DNA of 64,000 nucleotides from CAZXWN01 sp964644695 [NCBI: uncultured bacterium] (GTDB lineage: Bacteria; UBP4; UBA4092). The notes beneath the pieces were generated by a model, which was given only the letters and a program-made list of their open reading frames with translations, did not search any database and was not told the origin of the DNA. A program made the translations under genes and the position numbers. Where the stretch lies: the NCBI GenBank assembly GCA_964644695.1, contig CAZXWN010000009.1, forward strand, positions 1 through 64,000. The letters are read 5' to 3'. The number at the start of each line of letters is the position of its first letter. Within the stretch, counting starts at the first letter, position 1. Shown piece after piece: positions 8,758 to 18,185 of this stretch.

Positions 8758-8970
8758 ATGTGTCTCGCTGTCCCCGCAAAAATAATTGAGTTGAAAGAAA
8801 ATCAGATGGCTTCCGTTGAAATAACTGGGATTGTCAGAGATGTATCCATCATGCTTCTGGACGATGTTCAGCCGGGGGAATATGTACTGGTCCATGCAGG
8901 CTTTGCCCTCGAAAAAGTGGATGAGAAAACCGCCCAACAAACAATCAAAGACTTGGAGTCCATTCAGTGA
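8758..8970 (+). CDS. hypC: HypC, NiFe-hydrogenase maturation chaperone
   Basis: A 70-residue HypC/HupF protein beginning MCLAVPAKI, where the N-terminal cysteine (C2) is the essential residue. HypC works with HypD to carry the Fe(CN)2CO group to the large subunit of NiFe hydrogenase. The body (VEITGIVRDVSIMLLDDVQPGEYVLVHAGFALEKVDE) is canonical and the length is usual. It overlaps hypD by 4 bases (GTGA), so the two are translationally coupled. No hydrogenase structural genes or hypABEF are in the window. Confidence 0.95.
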   Translation: MCLAVPAKIIELKENQMASVEITGIVRDVSIMLLDDVQPGEYVLVHAGFALEKVDEKTAQQTIKDLESIQ

Positions 8971-10067
8971 CCGGAACGGGCGACTATCGAGACCCCCAAT
9001 GGGTTCGGGAACAAGTATCCGTCCTCCGCGATTTGTGCGGTCAATTAAAAGGACGAAAAGTTCGTTTGATGGAAGTTTGTGGCACTCATACCATGTCGGT
9101 CTATCGGCATGGGATACGCTCTCTTTTACCTCCTGAAATAAATCTTCTCTCCGGTCCGGGATGTCCGGTCTGTGTAACGCCCACCTCCTGGATTGATGTC
9201 ACGATTGTTCTGGCACGAATGCCGAAAGTGATTCTTGCGACCTTTGGCGACTTGTTAAAAGTTCCGGGCAGTCAGGAAAATCTGGCCCAGGCCAAAGCTG
9301 CCGGGGCCGAAGTTCATGTGGTCTATTCCCCACTGGATGCGCTTGAATTGGCGCGCACTCAGCCTGACCGTGAGGTGGTGTTCCCGGGTATTGGTTTTGA
9401 AACAACGGTTCCTGCCGTTGCCGCGACCGTCTTAATGGCGGAGCAGCAGCAAATCCCCAACTTCTCGATTCTCTCGGCACATAAAGTCATGCCGCCGGCA
9501 ATGGAGGCGCTGGCGACAGCACCCGATTTAAGAGTAGATGGGTTCTTATGTCCCGGTCATGTAGCGGCGATAACGGGATACCGGATATTTGGTTTCCTGG
9601 CCCATGATTACCACAAACCCTGTGTGATTGCCGGGTTTGAAGCCGGTGATGTTCTGACGGGTCTGATTCTGTTGGTGCGGCAGTTGATTGCCGGCCGGGC
9701 TGAAGTCGAAAACCAGTACACCCGAATTGTTACCCGCGAGGGTAATCATAAGGCTCAAGTTATTATTGAACAAATGATGGAACCCTGTGATACGGAATGG
9801 CGGGGATTTGGAATCATTCCTGGAAGTGGTCTCAAACTTCGGGCTGCATATAAACATCGGGATGCACTCACACGATTTGGATTGACCCTTCCGGAGTCCC
9901 ACCCAACTCCGGGGTGTTTGTGTGGGGAGGTTCTTCGGGGAGCGAAGGTTCCCACGGAGTGTTCCCTGTTTGGAAAAGCCTGTACTCCCGAAAAACCCGT
10001 AGGGGCCTGTATGGTTTCCCAGGAAGGAACTTGTGCCGCTTGGTTCCGCTATGGACAGATCTCTTGA
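8967..10067 (+). CDS. hypD: HypD, Fe-S scaffold for hydrogenase Fe(CN)2CO cofactor
   Basis: A 366-residue HypD, the scaffold on which the cyanide and carbonyl ligands of the NiFe active-site iron are assembled together with HypC and HypE. Visible motifs are GPGCPVCVTP, GIGFETTVPAVA, FLCPGHVAAITGY and the C-terminal Fe-S cluster region with CLCGEVLRG, CSLFGKACTP and GACMVSQEGTCAAW. The start is GTG at 8967, embedded in the hypC stop as GTGA. The full length and all conserved cysteine blocks are present, so it should be functional. The organism therefore probably has a NiFe hydrogenase encoded elsewhere. Confidence 0.96.
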   Translation: MTGTGDYRDPQWVREQVSVLRDLCGQLKGRKVRLMEVCGTHTMSVYRHGIRSLLPPEINLLSGPGCPVCVTPTSWIDVTIVLARMPKVILATFGDLLKVPGSQENLAQAKAAGAEVHVVYSPLDALELARTQPDREVVFPGIGFETTVPAVAATVLMAEQQQIPNFSILSAHKVMPPAMEALATAPDLRVDGFLCPGHVAAITGYRIFGFLAHDYHKPCVIAGFEAGDVLTGLILLVRQLIAGRAEVENQYTRIVTREGNHKAQVIIEQMMEPCDTEWRGFGIIPGSGLKLRAAYKHRDALTRFGLTLPESHPTPGCLCGEVLRGAKVPTECSLFGKACTPEKPVGACMVSQEGTCAAWFRYGQIS

Positions 10068-10081
10068 CCTTTTCCGGCCCA

Positions 10082-10170
10082 ACATTCTTTACCCTTTGAC
10101 TTGGACATTTTTCACCCCTTGACAACCTGTGTCCACTCCGTTTCCTGAAACGAACCAGATACGAAGAGGG
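10082..10170. repeat. Intergenic repeat element, copy 1
   Basis: Two 18-base direct repeats, ACATTCTTTACCCTTTGA (10082-10099) and ACATTTTTCACCCCTTGA (10105-10122), differ at three positions and are 23 bases apart. They are followed by TGTCCACTCCGTTTCC and ACGAACCAGATACG (10150-10163). From about 10108 on, the sequence matches 26239-26300. CGTTTC-ct-GAAACG can fold as a hairpin. The 200 bases from here to the next gene are AT-rich with nothing else recognisable. The element resembles the repeated transposase-binding ends of some insertion sequences, but no transposase is present. Confidence 0.65.
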
Positions 10171-10375
10171 TACGTCTCAGAAATAAATTTAAATTATTTT
10201 TATTTTAGTTCTGGTATTTATTCAGAAAAAGTGGTATTTTTACTTTGCGAGGTTGTGAACTTAATACATTGAATATGTTTTTTATTCTGTCATCTATTTA
10301 AGCGGTTGGCGGGATAAATCAGATATATAATGAATGAAACAGGCCTATACTCTTTATTGATAAGGTGAATCTATC

Positions 10376-11614
10376 ATGTTGCAGGCAGGCATTGCGCGAA
10401 CTGTTATCACACCACCTGTTGGAACCGATATGACCGGTTATCTGTCCCGAACCAATCCTTCTATTGGGATTTTGGATGGATTGTGGGCAAAGGCTCTGGT
10501 TCTGTCCCTCAGTGGGACTCGGGTTGCTTTAATAACTGTCGATATCGTTGGGCTCTCAGGTCAGGATATCGATGAGATCCGTCAAAGAATCTCCGATAAA
10601 ACCGGCATCTCCGATGTTATGATCAGTTGTCTTCATACCCACTCTGGACCCGCGACGATGAAGTTGCCTGGATTAGGCAAAATTAATCCTGACTACTTTT
10701 TCATCTTGAAAGATAAACTCGTCCAGCTGGTTGTAGATGCTTCGACCAAATCCATACCCGTCCGTCTCTCCATTGGTCGGGGATTGGTCAGAGTAGGGGT
10801 GAACCGGCGAAGTCCCGATGGACCCGTTGACCCTGATGTCTCTGTCCTTCGTTTTGATACCAGTGATGGGCACCCTGTTTGTTTGATAGTAAATTATTCT
10901 ACACATCCTGTCGTTTTGGGGAGTGATAATAGAAAATTCTCTCGAGACTATCCCGGATTTACAGTCGATTTGTTGGAAGAAAATCTGGGATGTATGACGA
11001 TGTTTCTTACAGGAGCGGTCGGTGATATTAATCCTCAACGAACGGGTCTTAAACCGGTGGAAGCCGCCTATGAAGAAGCTCGCCGGATCGGCATGATTGT
11101 CGGTGCGGAAGCCCTCAAGGCCTCTTTAACAGCTAAACCTGTGGAAGAGGATGATTTGAGTATGACCACGGTAAAACTTAAAGTCCCCATTCGTATTTTA
11201 GCACCCGAGGAACAAACCGTAAATGATGAACTGGGGTGGGGCTTTCTGTTCAAAAAAGCAATGGAAGAGTGGGTTCGTGATATTCAACTCTTACCAACTG
11301 ACCCGTGGCTCGATGCCGAAGTCTGCCGACTGGACTTGGGCGATGCTGTCATCTGTGGTGTACCGGGGGAAATCTTCTGCCAAACCGGTTTGGATATTAA
11401 ATCTCTTTTCCCAGGTAAGACCGTTTTAGTATCTGGATATACCAATGGCAATATTGGTTACATCTTTACCCGGGAAGCCTTTGAACAAGGCGGCTATGAA
11501 GTGGACCTGGCTTACCGGTTCTATGGTCAACGGGGACCCTTTACTGCCGATGCTGAAGACATTCTGAAGCAGGCGATTATCAGTACGGTTCCTTCAGGCT
11601 ATAACCATAATTAA
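10376..11614 (+). CDS. Neutral/alkaline ceramidase-type hydrolase domain protein
   Basis: A 412-residue protein of the neutral/alkaline non-lysosomal ceramidase N-terminal domain family. It starts AGIARTVITPPVGTDMTGY and carries the zinc-site blocks CLHTHSGP, VNYSTHPVVLG and MFLTGAVGDINPQ that hold the metal-binding histidines. No signal peptide is visible, so it is probably cytosolic, unlike secreted ceramidases, and it lacks their C-terminal domain. In bacteria this short form is common and its substrate is usually unknown. The ATG at 10376 follows AAGGTGA. It converges on kdpD, leaving only 22 bases between the stops and no obvious terminator. Confidence 0.85.
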   Translation: MLQAGIARTVITPPVGTDMTGYLSRTNPSIGILDGLWAKALVLSLSGTRVALITVDIVGLSGQDIDEIRQRISDKTGISDVMISCLHTHSGPATMKLPGLGKINPDYFFILKDKLVQLVVDASTKSIPVRLSIGRGLVRVGVNRRSPDGPVDPDVSVLRFDTSDGHPVCLIVNYSTHPVVLGSDNRKFSRDYPGFTVDLLEENLGCMTMFLTGAVGDINPQRTGLKPVEAAYEEARRIGMIVGAEALKASLTAKPVEEDDLSMTTVKLKVPIRILAPEEQTVNDELGWGFLFKKAMEEWVRDIQLLPTDPWLDAEVCRLDLGDAVICGVPGEIFCQTGLDIKSLFPGKTVLVSGYTNGNIGYIFTREAFEQGGYEVDLAYRFYGQRGPFTADAEDILKQAIISTVPSGYNHN

Positions 11615-11636
11615 TAAATCTGATTTGGAGTCCCTC

Positions 11637-13631
11637 TTATATCACATTGGAGGTGGCTTGCCTTCTTCGGGCTATTGCATGTTCTAATGCCAGACTGATA
11701 AGTCCAACGAATGACTCCAGTTGATATTCTTCTTCCAGACTGAAAAAGGTTTTATCCTGAGGCCGGCCAATCGCTAACACCCCTAAAGTCTCTTTCTCTC
11801 CTATCAGGGGGATAAATCGAAATGGGGATGATGTGAGAGTGTCTGTCCCTCGTCCTGCCGGTTTGTTGTGGCTCATGGACCAGACTGCAATTCCTATTTC
11901 TCGCTCGTCCATCAGCAGTTCGTCTCCCGACTGCGAATAAATGGTGAGTTTACCATTACTATCAGGTAATAAAATATATGACTCACAATTAAAAAGTGCC
12001 GATAAATCTTCAGTGCTTCTATCTAATAATTCCACTAACCCGATGGCGTGCATCAAATCTCGGGAAAATTCATACAACAAGGAAATAAATCGTTCCCGCT
12101 TTCGAGCCGCCTCGGTTTGCTTCTGAATGATATCAGATAACAAACTGGTTGTTAATCCTACAATAAACAACACTAAAAAGGTGGGTAAAAACTGAAAGTC
12201 ACTGACACTAAATGTAAATACTGGATGGATGAAAAAAAAGTTAAAACACATGACCGCTAAGACCGAGGCAACAATACCGCCCAGCCGGCCTCGGACTAAA
12301 CTGCTGAATACAATGGGCAATAAATACAATAATGCAATATTGGTAATATTTAACCAGGGTTGAACCAGCCAGCAAAAGGCTGTCATGATGGCGATACTGC
12401 CAGCAGGCACCATAATCTCCTGAAGGATTTTTGACTTATCAAGCGCTTTCCGAAGAGGTCTGACGGAAGGATATTTCGCTTTCTGACTGCCAACAACCAG
12501 AACTTGAATGGGACTGCTCTTTTCGATTAATTCATTGACTAAAGACCCCTTTAAAAGTCTCTGCCAGCGGGATTGCCCTGAGAACCCTGAAATAATCAAA
12601 GTGATATTCTGGGTTCTGGCAAACTCCAATATTTCATCTGCGGGATTCAATCCGTTCAATCGTATAATCTTTGCGCCTGAATCCTCAGCCATCTGTAAAT
12701 TCTTATCCAGTTGTAGCCGTCTCGATTCCTGAAGAGTTCCCTGACGGGGCGTTTCAACATATACCGCAAACCATTCGGCCTTTAAATCCTCAGCCAATCG
12801 CTGAGTAACCCGAATAGGATGTTCCGATAAAGGACTTGGGCTGACACAAACTAACAATTTTGACCCAACTCCCCAGGGTCCCCGAATACCTTGTAGATAC
12901 ATATACGACATCATGGCTTCATCTACCCTGCGGGCAGTGTACCGTAATGCCAGCTCTCTTAATGCTAGAAGGTTTCCCTTCCTGAAGAATTTTTCAACAG
13001 CAGTGCGGGCCTTTTCAGGAACATAAACTTTGCCTTCTGATAATCGTTGCAGGAGTTCTTCAGGGGGAAGGTCCACTAACTCGATTTTATCAGCCCGTTC
13101 CAAAATTCGATCCGGTACTGTCTCTTGTACACCAATTCCTGTGATTTGTTGAACGATGTCTTGAACACTCTCGATATGTTGAATGTTCAATGTCGTATAG
13201 ACGCTGATGCCTTGCTCCAGCAACTCCTCAACATCCTGGTATCTTTTGGGATGACGAGATCCAGGGTTGTTTGTGTGTGCCAGTTCATCCAATAACAAAA
13301 TCTGTGGTTTCAGTTCCAGTGCCTTATCAATATCAAACTCTGTGAGGGTGATTCCTCTGTAGTCTTGGGAGGTCCGGGGAATCTCCTCTAACCCTTTTGT
13401 TAAGGCAATCGTTTCCTTCCGGCCATGGGTTTCGACAATTCCTATCACGACATTCTGATGTTGACGGTGAAGGGTTTGCCCTTCACTCAACATACGATAG
13501 GTTTTCCCAACTCCCGCACAGTAACCTAAAAAGATTTTCAGATAACCCTTTTTCTGGGAGGGCGTTTCTTCGCTGCGGATTTTCTCCAACAAACGATCGG
13601 GATCTGGTCGAGTTATGTCTGATTCAGTCAT
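11637..13631 (-). CDS. kdpD: KdpD-like osmosensor lacking the histidine-kinase domain
   Basis: A 664-residue protein with the KdpD N-terminal half intact. Residues 29-240 are the KdpD domain with Walker A GYCAGVGKT (36-44) and Walker B ILLLDELAHT; a universal-stress-protein domain follows (about 255-380). Four DUF4118 membrane helices (about 395-510) and a GAF domain (about 525-655) complete it. It stops at ARRRQATSNVI, where HisKA and HATPase_c would begin in the 890-residue Escherichia coli protein. No kinase-encoding sequence follows in any frame, because the ceramidase gene converges 22 bases away. The USP domain contains S264-P-S266, twenty residues, then WFAVY (287-291), close to the c-di-AMP motif SxS-x20-FTAxY reported for staphylococcal KdpD. 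It overlaps kdpC by 8 bases. No kdpE is nearby. Confidence 0.93.
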   Translation of the reverse strand: MTESDITRPDPDRLLEKIRSEETPSQKKGYLKIFLGYCAGVGKTYRMLSEGQTLHRQHQNVVIGIVETHGRKETIALTKGLEEIPRTSQDYRGITLTEFDIDKALELKPQILLLDELAHTNNPGSRHPKRYQDVEELLEQGISVYTTLNIQHIESVQDIVQQITGIGVQETVPDRILERADKIELVDLPPEELLQRLSEGKVYVPEKARTAVEKFFRKGNLLALRELALRYTARRVDEAMMSYMYLQGIRGPWGVGSKLLVCVSPSPLSEHPIRVTQRLAEDLKAEWFAVYVETPRQGTLQESRRLQLDKNLQMAEDSGAKIIRLNGLNPADEILEFARTQNITLIISGFSGQSRWQRLLKGSLVNELIEKSSPIQVLVVGSQKAKYPSVRPLRKALDKSKILQEIMVPAGSIAIMTAFCWLVQPWLNITNIALLYLLPIVFSSLVRGRLGGIVASVLAVMCFNFFFIHPVFTFSVSDFQFLPTFLVLFIVGLTTSLLSDIIQKQTEAARKRERFISLLYEFSRDLMHAIGLVELLDRSTEDLSALFNCESYILLPDSNGKLTIYSQSGDELLMDEREIGIAVWSMSHNKPAGRGTDTLTSSPFRFIPLIGEKETLGVLAIGRPQDKTFFSLEEEYQLESFVGLISLALEHAIARRRQATSNVI

Positions 13632-14208
13632 ATTGTTTTCCCTGGGACTGACGGTCTAACTCCAGATTTAATTCTAAAACATTCACCAGCGGTAATTGAA
13701 ATAATCCTGTATCTTTCTTGGACTGCTGTCGTATTATCTCTTGTACCTTTGAAAGAGGAATCTTTCTTTCTTGGGCAATCCTCCGACTCTGGAGCATGGC
13801 ATTATTTAAGCTGATATCAGGGTCCAATCCACTGCCTGAACTCATCACCGCATCCGCAGGAATAGTCTCATTCTTCGACAAGTGGTTGACCGTCTGATAT
13901 TGTTCTATCGTCTGTCTGACTTGAGCTCTCCATAACGGATTCGATACTCCATAATTGGTGGCGCCTGACGGTAGCGTATCATATCCACAGGCGGAGGGAC
14001 GGCCTTGAAAGTATTGGGCTGATTCAAACTTCTGCCCAATCAACTTGGACCCAACTTGTTCCCCATGACTATCTCGGAGAATGCTTCCATTGGCGCGAGC
14101 TGGAAATACCCACTGCCCAACCATCAGTATGCACAAGGGATATATAAACCCAGTTATGACCATGAATATTATCAACATGAGAAATGACTTTTTTAATGTA
14201 TCCATCAT
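13624..14208 (-). CDS. kdpC: KdpC, potassium-transporting ATPase subunit C
   Basis: A 194-residue single-span subunit of the high-affinity K+ pump. An N-terminal membrane helix (LMLIIFMVITGFIYPLCILM) is followed by the conserved periplasmic domain with QYFQGRPSACGYD, SGATNYGVSNP, PADAVMSSGSGLDPDIS and the Q-R-IA block. An ATG at 14223 abuts the kdpB stop. The second ATG at 14208 has GGAG nine bases upstream and gives the usual KdpC N-terminus (MMDTLKKSF), so I prefer it. It lies between kdpB and kdpD in one operon. Confidence 0.93.
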   Translation of the reverse strand: MMDTLKKSFLMLIIFMVITGFIYPLCILMVGQWVFPARANGSILRDSHGEQVGSKLIGQKFESAQYFQGRPSACGYDTLPSGATNYGVSNPLWRAQVRQTIEQYQTVNHLSKNETIPADAVMSSGSGLDPDISLNNAMLQSRRIAQERKIPLSKVQEIIRQQSKKDTGLFQLPLVNVLELNLELDRQSQGKQYD

Positions 14209-14223
14209 CGTTGTACTCTCCAT

Positions 14224-16251
14224 CTAGACCAGACCTAGGAAATTTAATAACAGGTCGATTAGTTTTATTGCGACAAAGGGCAGTAATAGTCCACCCACAC
14301 CAAAGATCAATAAGTTCCGTCTTAATAATTCCGTCGTGGATGAGGAACTCAGTTTAACGCCCTTTAAAGCCACAGGGATTAGTAATGGGATAATCAATGC
14401 GTTAAATATGACTGCCGATAAAACCGCACTGGCCGGACTTCCCAAACCCATTACGTTCAACACGCGAAGCACTGGATATTGAGTCGCAAACAATGCCGGT
14501 AGAATGGCAAAATATTTGGCGGCATCATTCGCAATACTGAAGGTTGTGAGGGCACCGCGAGTGACAAGTATTTGTTTTCCGGTTTCAACAATGTCTAAAA
14601 GTTTTGTCGGATTGGAATCCAGGTCAATCATGTTGGCAGCTTCACGGGCTGCTTGTGTGCCCGCATTCATTGCGACTGCGACATCGGCCTGAGCCAAAGC
14701 CGGTGCGTCATTAGTACCGTCACCAATCATGGCCACCAGGTTTCCATCTGTTTGGTATTTCCTGATTAAATCGAGTTTAGTTTCGGGTGTGGCTTGTGCG
14801 ACAAAGTCGTCCAACCCAGCTTCCCCTGCAATTGAAGCGGCTGTTAAGGGATTATCTCCGGTTATCATGACGGATTTGATTCCCATTTGTCGGAGTTGTT
14901 GTAGCCGGGATTGTATTCCCTGTTTCAAAATGTCCTTAAGGACAATAATTCCAAGAAGTCTTTGGTTCTCTGCCACAACTAAAGGAGTATCACCCTGACG
15001 TGCAAATGCCTCTACTTGTCGTTGCATCTCAGGTGATACTTTACCCCCATTGGATTCTACCCAATTCTTTATGGCATCCAACGCTCCTTTGCGGATACAG
15101 CGAGTTCCAACATTCATCCCACTCATTCGAGTTTGAGGCGTGAAAGGTATGAAATGGGCGTCATGTGGAGTCCGAATCTCACTGCCACGGATGCCCATTT
15201 CTTTCTTGCATAATGTTACAATACTTCGCCCTTCTGGAGTCTCATCCGTGATAGACGACAGCAACGCCGATTCCCGAAGCTCCTCTGGTTTTACATCGGG
15301 TGCTGTTACCAGTTGTGAGGCCATACGATTACCCAGAGTAATGGTTCCTGTCTTGTCTAACAGAACGACATTCACATCACCGGAGGCTTCCACAGCTCTG
15401 CCTGATAGCGCAATCACATTGTGCTGAATGAGGCGGTCCATACCTGCAATACCGATGGCTGGAAGAAGTCCCCCAATCGTTGTGGGCATCAGGCAAACCA
15501 GAAGAGCAACCAATACCGTCAACGCTAGCTTGATATTCATATATCCGGCAAAGGCTGGCAGTGTCGCAATGACGACAATAAATAACACTGTTAAGCCAAT
15601 CAGTAATATTTCCAAAGCAATCTCATTAGGCGTTTTTTGGCGGTTGGCCGTCTCGACCATCTTGATCATGTTATCCAGAAAGGTCTCACCGGGATTTAAA
15701 GTGATTCGCACTTTTATCTCTCCGGAGAGGACTCGGGTCCCGGCTGTAACACTATTTCTGTCTCCTCCGGATTCCCTAATTACTGGAGCGGATTCTCCGG
15801 TGATGGCCGACTCATCTACCAGCGCAGTTCCTTCAATGATTTCACCATCCCCAGGTATATTCTCTCCCTCTAATATCTGGATTAAATCACCTTTACGAAG
15901 GTCACTGGAAGTGACCATTTCCCACTCGGTATCGGATTTTTGTTTACGAGCTGTCATGGTATTCCGAGAAGACTTTAATGACTTGGCGCGTGCCTTTCCC
16001 TGCAACTCAGCCAAAGCTTCTGCGAAATTGGCAAACAATACTGTGAACCATAACCAGATGGATATTTGTAGATTAAACCCAAACCCGGGAGGTGTAAAAA
16101 GGGTAACCGTTGTCAGGACGGCTCCCAGTTCTACAATCAACATGACGGGATTTCGCCACAGGGTAATAGGGTTCAATTTAATGACGGACTCGTGAGCTGC
16201 CGCCATTAGAAATTTAGCGTGAAAAATTCGAGGTTTATTTTGCGTACTCAT
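14224..16251 (-). CDS. kdpB: KdpB, potassium-transporting P-type ATPase catalytic subunit
   Basis: A 675-residue P-type ATPase. The phosphorylation motif DKTGTIT lies near residue 300, with the actuator motif TGESAP ([11 protein letters not shown]), the nucleotide-binding residues around [10 protein letters not shown] and KGA, and the hinge [21 protein letters not shown]. It drives K+ uptake by ATP hydrolysis together with KdpA, the channel-like subunit, and KdpC. Full length for the family. The ATG at 16251 has GGAG at 8 bases; a TTG at 16257 is also in frame but less likely. The gap to kdpA is 21 bases. Confidence 0.96.
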   Translation of the reverse strand: MSTQNKPRIFHAKFLMAAAHESVIKLNPITLWRNPVMLIVELGAVLTTVTLFTPPGFGFNLQISIWLWFTVLFANFAEALAELQGKARAKSLKSSRNTMTARKQKSDTEWEMVTSSDLRKGDLIQILEGENIPGDGEIIEGTALVDESAITGESAPVIRESGGDRNSVTAGTRVLSGEIKVRITLNPGETFLDNMIKMVETANRQKTPNEIALEILLIGLTVLFIVVIATLPAFAGYMNIKLALTVLVALLVCLMPTTIGGLLPAIGIAGMDRLIQHNVIALSGRAVEASGDVNVVLLDKTGTITLGNRMASQLVTAPDVKPEELRESALLSSITDETPEGRSIVTLCKKEMGIRGSEIRTPHDAHFIPFTPQTRMSGMNVGTRCIRKGALDAIKNWVESNGGKVSPEMQRQVEAFARQGDTPLVVAENQRLLGIIVLKDILKQGIQSRLQQLRQMGIKSVMITGDNPLTAASIAGEAGLDDFVAQATPETKLDLIRKYQTDGNLVAMIGDGTNDAPALAQADVAVAMNAGTQAAREAANMIDLDSNPTKLLDIVETGKQILVTRGALTTFSIANDAAKYFAILPALFATQYPVLRVLNVMGLGSPASAVLSAVIFNALIIPLLIPVALKGVKLSSSSTTELLRRNLLIFGVGGLLLPFVAIKLIDLLLNFLGLV

Positions 16252-16272
16252 TATCAATACTCCAAAGGCAAC

Positions 16273-17970
16273 TTAAAATGGGGGTAATAGTAGTCCCTGC
16301 AAATGTTCTAAAATCGGAGACAATGCGAAGACGGGAAAACAGGTTAATGCCCCCATCACTATCACCACTCCTGTAACCATGATGACAAACAAAACACCTG
16401 TTGTTGGAAATACAGCCGAGGTGATTGGAGTCATCTTCTTTTCAGCAAGGGAACCGGCAATAGCTAACCCGGGTAATATGGTGGCGAATCGGCATGCCAG
16501 CATGATAAATCCAAGGCTTAAATTATAAAAAACAGTGTTGGTTCCAAGACCAGCCATCCCTGAACCGTTATTCCCGGCCGCTGACAGGAAGGCATAAAGA
16601 ACTTCAGATAATCCATGTGCTCCTGGGTTATGTATCGCCGCCTGAGTTGATGGATTTATTACGGCCGCAGCAGAAAAAATAAGTGCCAGAACAGGGGGTA
16701 GTAACAAAGCTGTTAAAGAAAGAATCATCTCCCGGGGTCCTAGTTTTTTCTGAAGGAATTCTGGAGTTCTACCAATCATCAGGCCTGCGATAAACATGGT
16801 CAAAAATACATAATATAAAAGGCCCAACAGTCCCACTCCAACGCCGCCGAAAATAACCTCACCAATACTCATGTTAAACAGATAAACCAGAATTGTCAGA
16901 GGTTGGAAGCTGTCGTGCATGGCATTCACGGAACCATTGGATGTAACAGTTGTGATATGTCCCCAAAGTGCTGATGCCATTGCCCCAAACCGAGTCTCCC
17001 TGCCTTCCATATATCCTGAACCAGATAATCCTGACTTTATCAATTGATGTGCAGAATGGGTCTCACTCCAATACACCACACCCACACCCAGCAAAAATAA
17101 AATCATCATGACCCAAAAGAATGCTTGCCCTTGTTTGGGATTCTTACATAAATACCCAAAGGTAAAAACTAATGATACAGGGAGTAATAAAATAGCCAGC
17201 AATTCCATCAAGTTAGTCAGGCTGTTGGGGTTCTCAAAAGGATGAGCAGAGTTAACCCCAAAATATCCCCCGCCATTAGATCCCAATTGTTTGATGGCGA
17301 TTTGTGATGCGACAGGGCCCATTGGGAGAGATTGGTGGCTTCCTTCCAGAGTCTTCACCATAACAGGTCCATGTATATTCTGAATGACTCCCTGTGATAC
17401 CAGAAACACTCCCATGAGTAACGACAAAGGTAATAGGATATAAAGTACGGACTTTGTCATATCAACCCAGAAATTACCAATCAAAGAAGTATCTCGTCGT
17501 GTAAATCCCCGAATAACGGCCACCATGACTGCCATCCCTGAGGCTGCTGACAGAAAGTTCTGTACGGTTAATCCTGACATCTGGACTAACTGTGACAAGG
17601 TGGTTTCTCCACTGTAAGATTGCCAGTTGGTATTTGTCATGAAGGAAACTGCGGTGTTAAACGCTAAATCCCAGCGGACAGAAGGAAGATTTTGTGGATT
17701 TAATGGCAACCAATTCTGGAAGATTTGTAATAAAAACAATATGACCATTCCCAGAATATTAAACCCGGTAAATGCCAGTGCATATTGTTTCCAGTTCATC
17801 TCCTGGCTTGGGTTGGTGCCTGTTATCTTATAGATAAGATTCTCTACCGGACCCGCAACACGAGACATCCAGATGGGTTCATTTTGATAAACCCGAGCCA
17901 GATACTTCCCCAGATAAGGGGTCATACAAAACAATATAACTAATGTTGTAAATAAACCAAATGTACTCAT
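16273..17970 (-). CDS. kdpA: KdpA, potassium-binding and translocating subunit
   Basis: A 565-residue polytopic membrane protein with about ten helices, the K+-selecting subunit of the Kdp pump (557 residues in Escherichia coli). Selectivity-filter-type loops include NTNWQSYSGE, GSNGGGYFGVNSAHPFENP and SAAGNNGSGMAGLGTN. It is the first gene of kdpABCD; no kdpF-like small hydrophobic gene precedes it. The ATG at 17970 has AAAGG eight bases upstream. The roughly 330-base leader contains a c-di-AMP riboswitch, so pump expression is probably shut down when c-di-AMP, and hence K+, is high. Confidence 0.96.
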   Translation of the reverse strand: MSTFGLFTTLVILFCMTPYLGKYLARVYQNEPIWMSRVAGPVENLIYKITGTNPSQEMNWKQYALAFTGFNILGMVILFLLQIFQNWLPLNPQNLPSVRWDLAFNTAVSFMTNTNWQSYSGETTLSQLVQMSGLTVQNFLSAASGMAVMVAVIRGFTRRDTSLIGNFWVDMTKSVLYILLPLSLLMGVFLVSQGVIQNIHGPVMVKTLEGSHQSLPMGPVASQIAIKQLGSNGGGYFGVNSAHPFENPNSLTNLMELLAILLLPVSLVFTFGYLCKNPKQGQAFFWVMMILFLLGVGVVYWSETHSAHQLIKSGLSGSGYMEGRETRFGAMASALWGHITTVTSNGSVNAMHDSFQPLTILVYLFNMSIGEVIFGGVGVGLLGLLYYVFLTMFIAGLMIGRTPEFLQKKLGPREMILSLTALLLPPVLALIFSAAAVINPSTQAAIHNPGAHGLSEVLYAFLSAAGNNGSGMAGLGTNTVFYNLSLGFIMLACRFATILPGLAIAGSLAEKKMTPITSAVFPTTGVLFVIMVTGVVIVMGALTCFPVFALSPILEHLQGLLLPPF

Positions 17971-18032
17971 AGAAAAAACCTTTATGAATTGAATTAAAAT
18001 TTAGTCAAAGTTACCATGCTAATGCGTTATAA

Positions 18033-18106
18033 CCCTAACGTATCAAATTAGGGCGGGAAGGTGTTCAATTCCGACATATCTTCGCCTCCTGGGATAAATA
18101 TCCCAA
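18033..18106 (-). promoter_or_regulatory. kdp leader: hairpins around a strong Shine-Dalgarno and a 9-codon mini-ORF
   Basis: In the transcript of kdpABCD, downstream of the riboswitch, a GGGAT-ATTT-ATCCC hairpin stands directly before AGGAGG. Seven bases later comes ATG (18075-18077) opening a 9-codon frame MSELNTFPP that stops at 18048. The stop codon lies inside a second stem, CCCTAA (18048-18053) with TTAGGG (18033-18038). The good ribosome site makes translation plausible. Its role, as a leader peptide or as a sensor of initiation linked to the riboswitch, is inference. Confidence 0.45.
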
Positions 18107-18185
18107 ATACAGAAACAGCCCAATAATGGGTTTATGTGTGATATGAACGGTAAGGTCGAGGGGGGATTAGATATCCCTTGCCTTT

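Noticed and set aside
9546-10085. A 179-codon minus-strand frame opposite hypD
   Set aside because: HypD is complete and conserved on the other strand; this is a shadow.
11615-11640. Frameshift separating KdpD from a lost kinase domain
   Set aside because: No kinase-like residues (H-box, N, G1 or G2) appear in any frame beyond the stop; the ceramidase-like gene occupies the sequence.
15428-16195. A 255-codon plus-strand frame opposite kdpB
   Set aside because: It is antisense to a full-length, motif-complete P-type ATPase. Its composition (Ser/Pro/Ile-rich) is that of a shadow frame.
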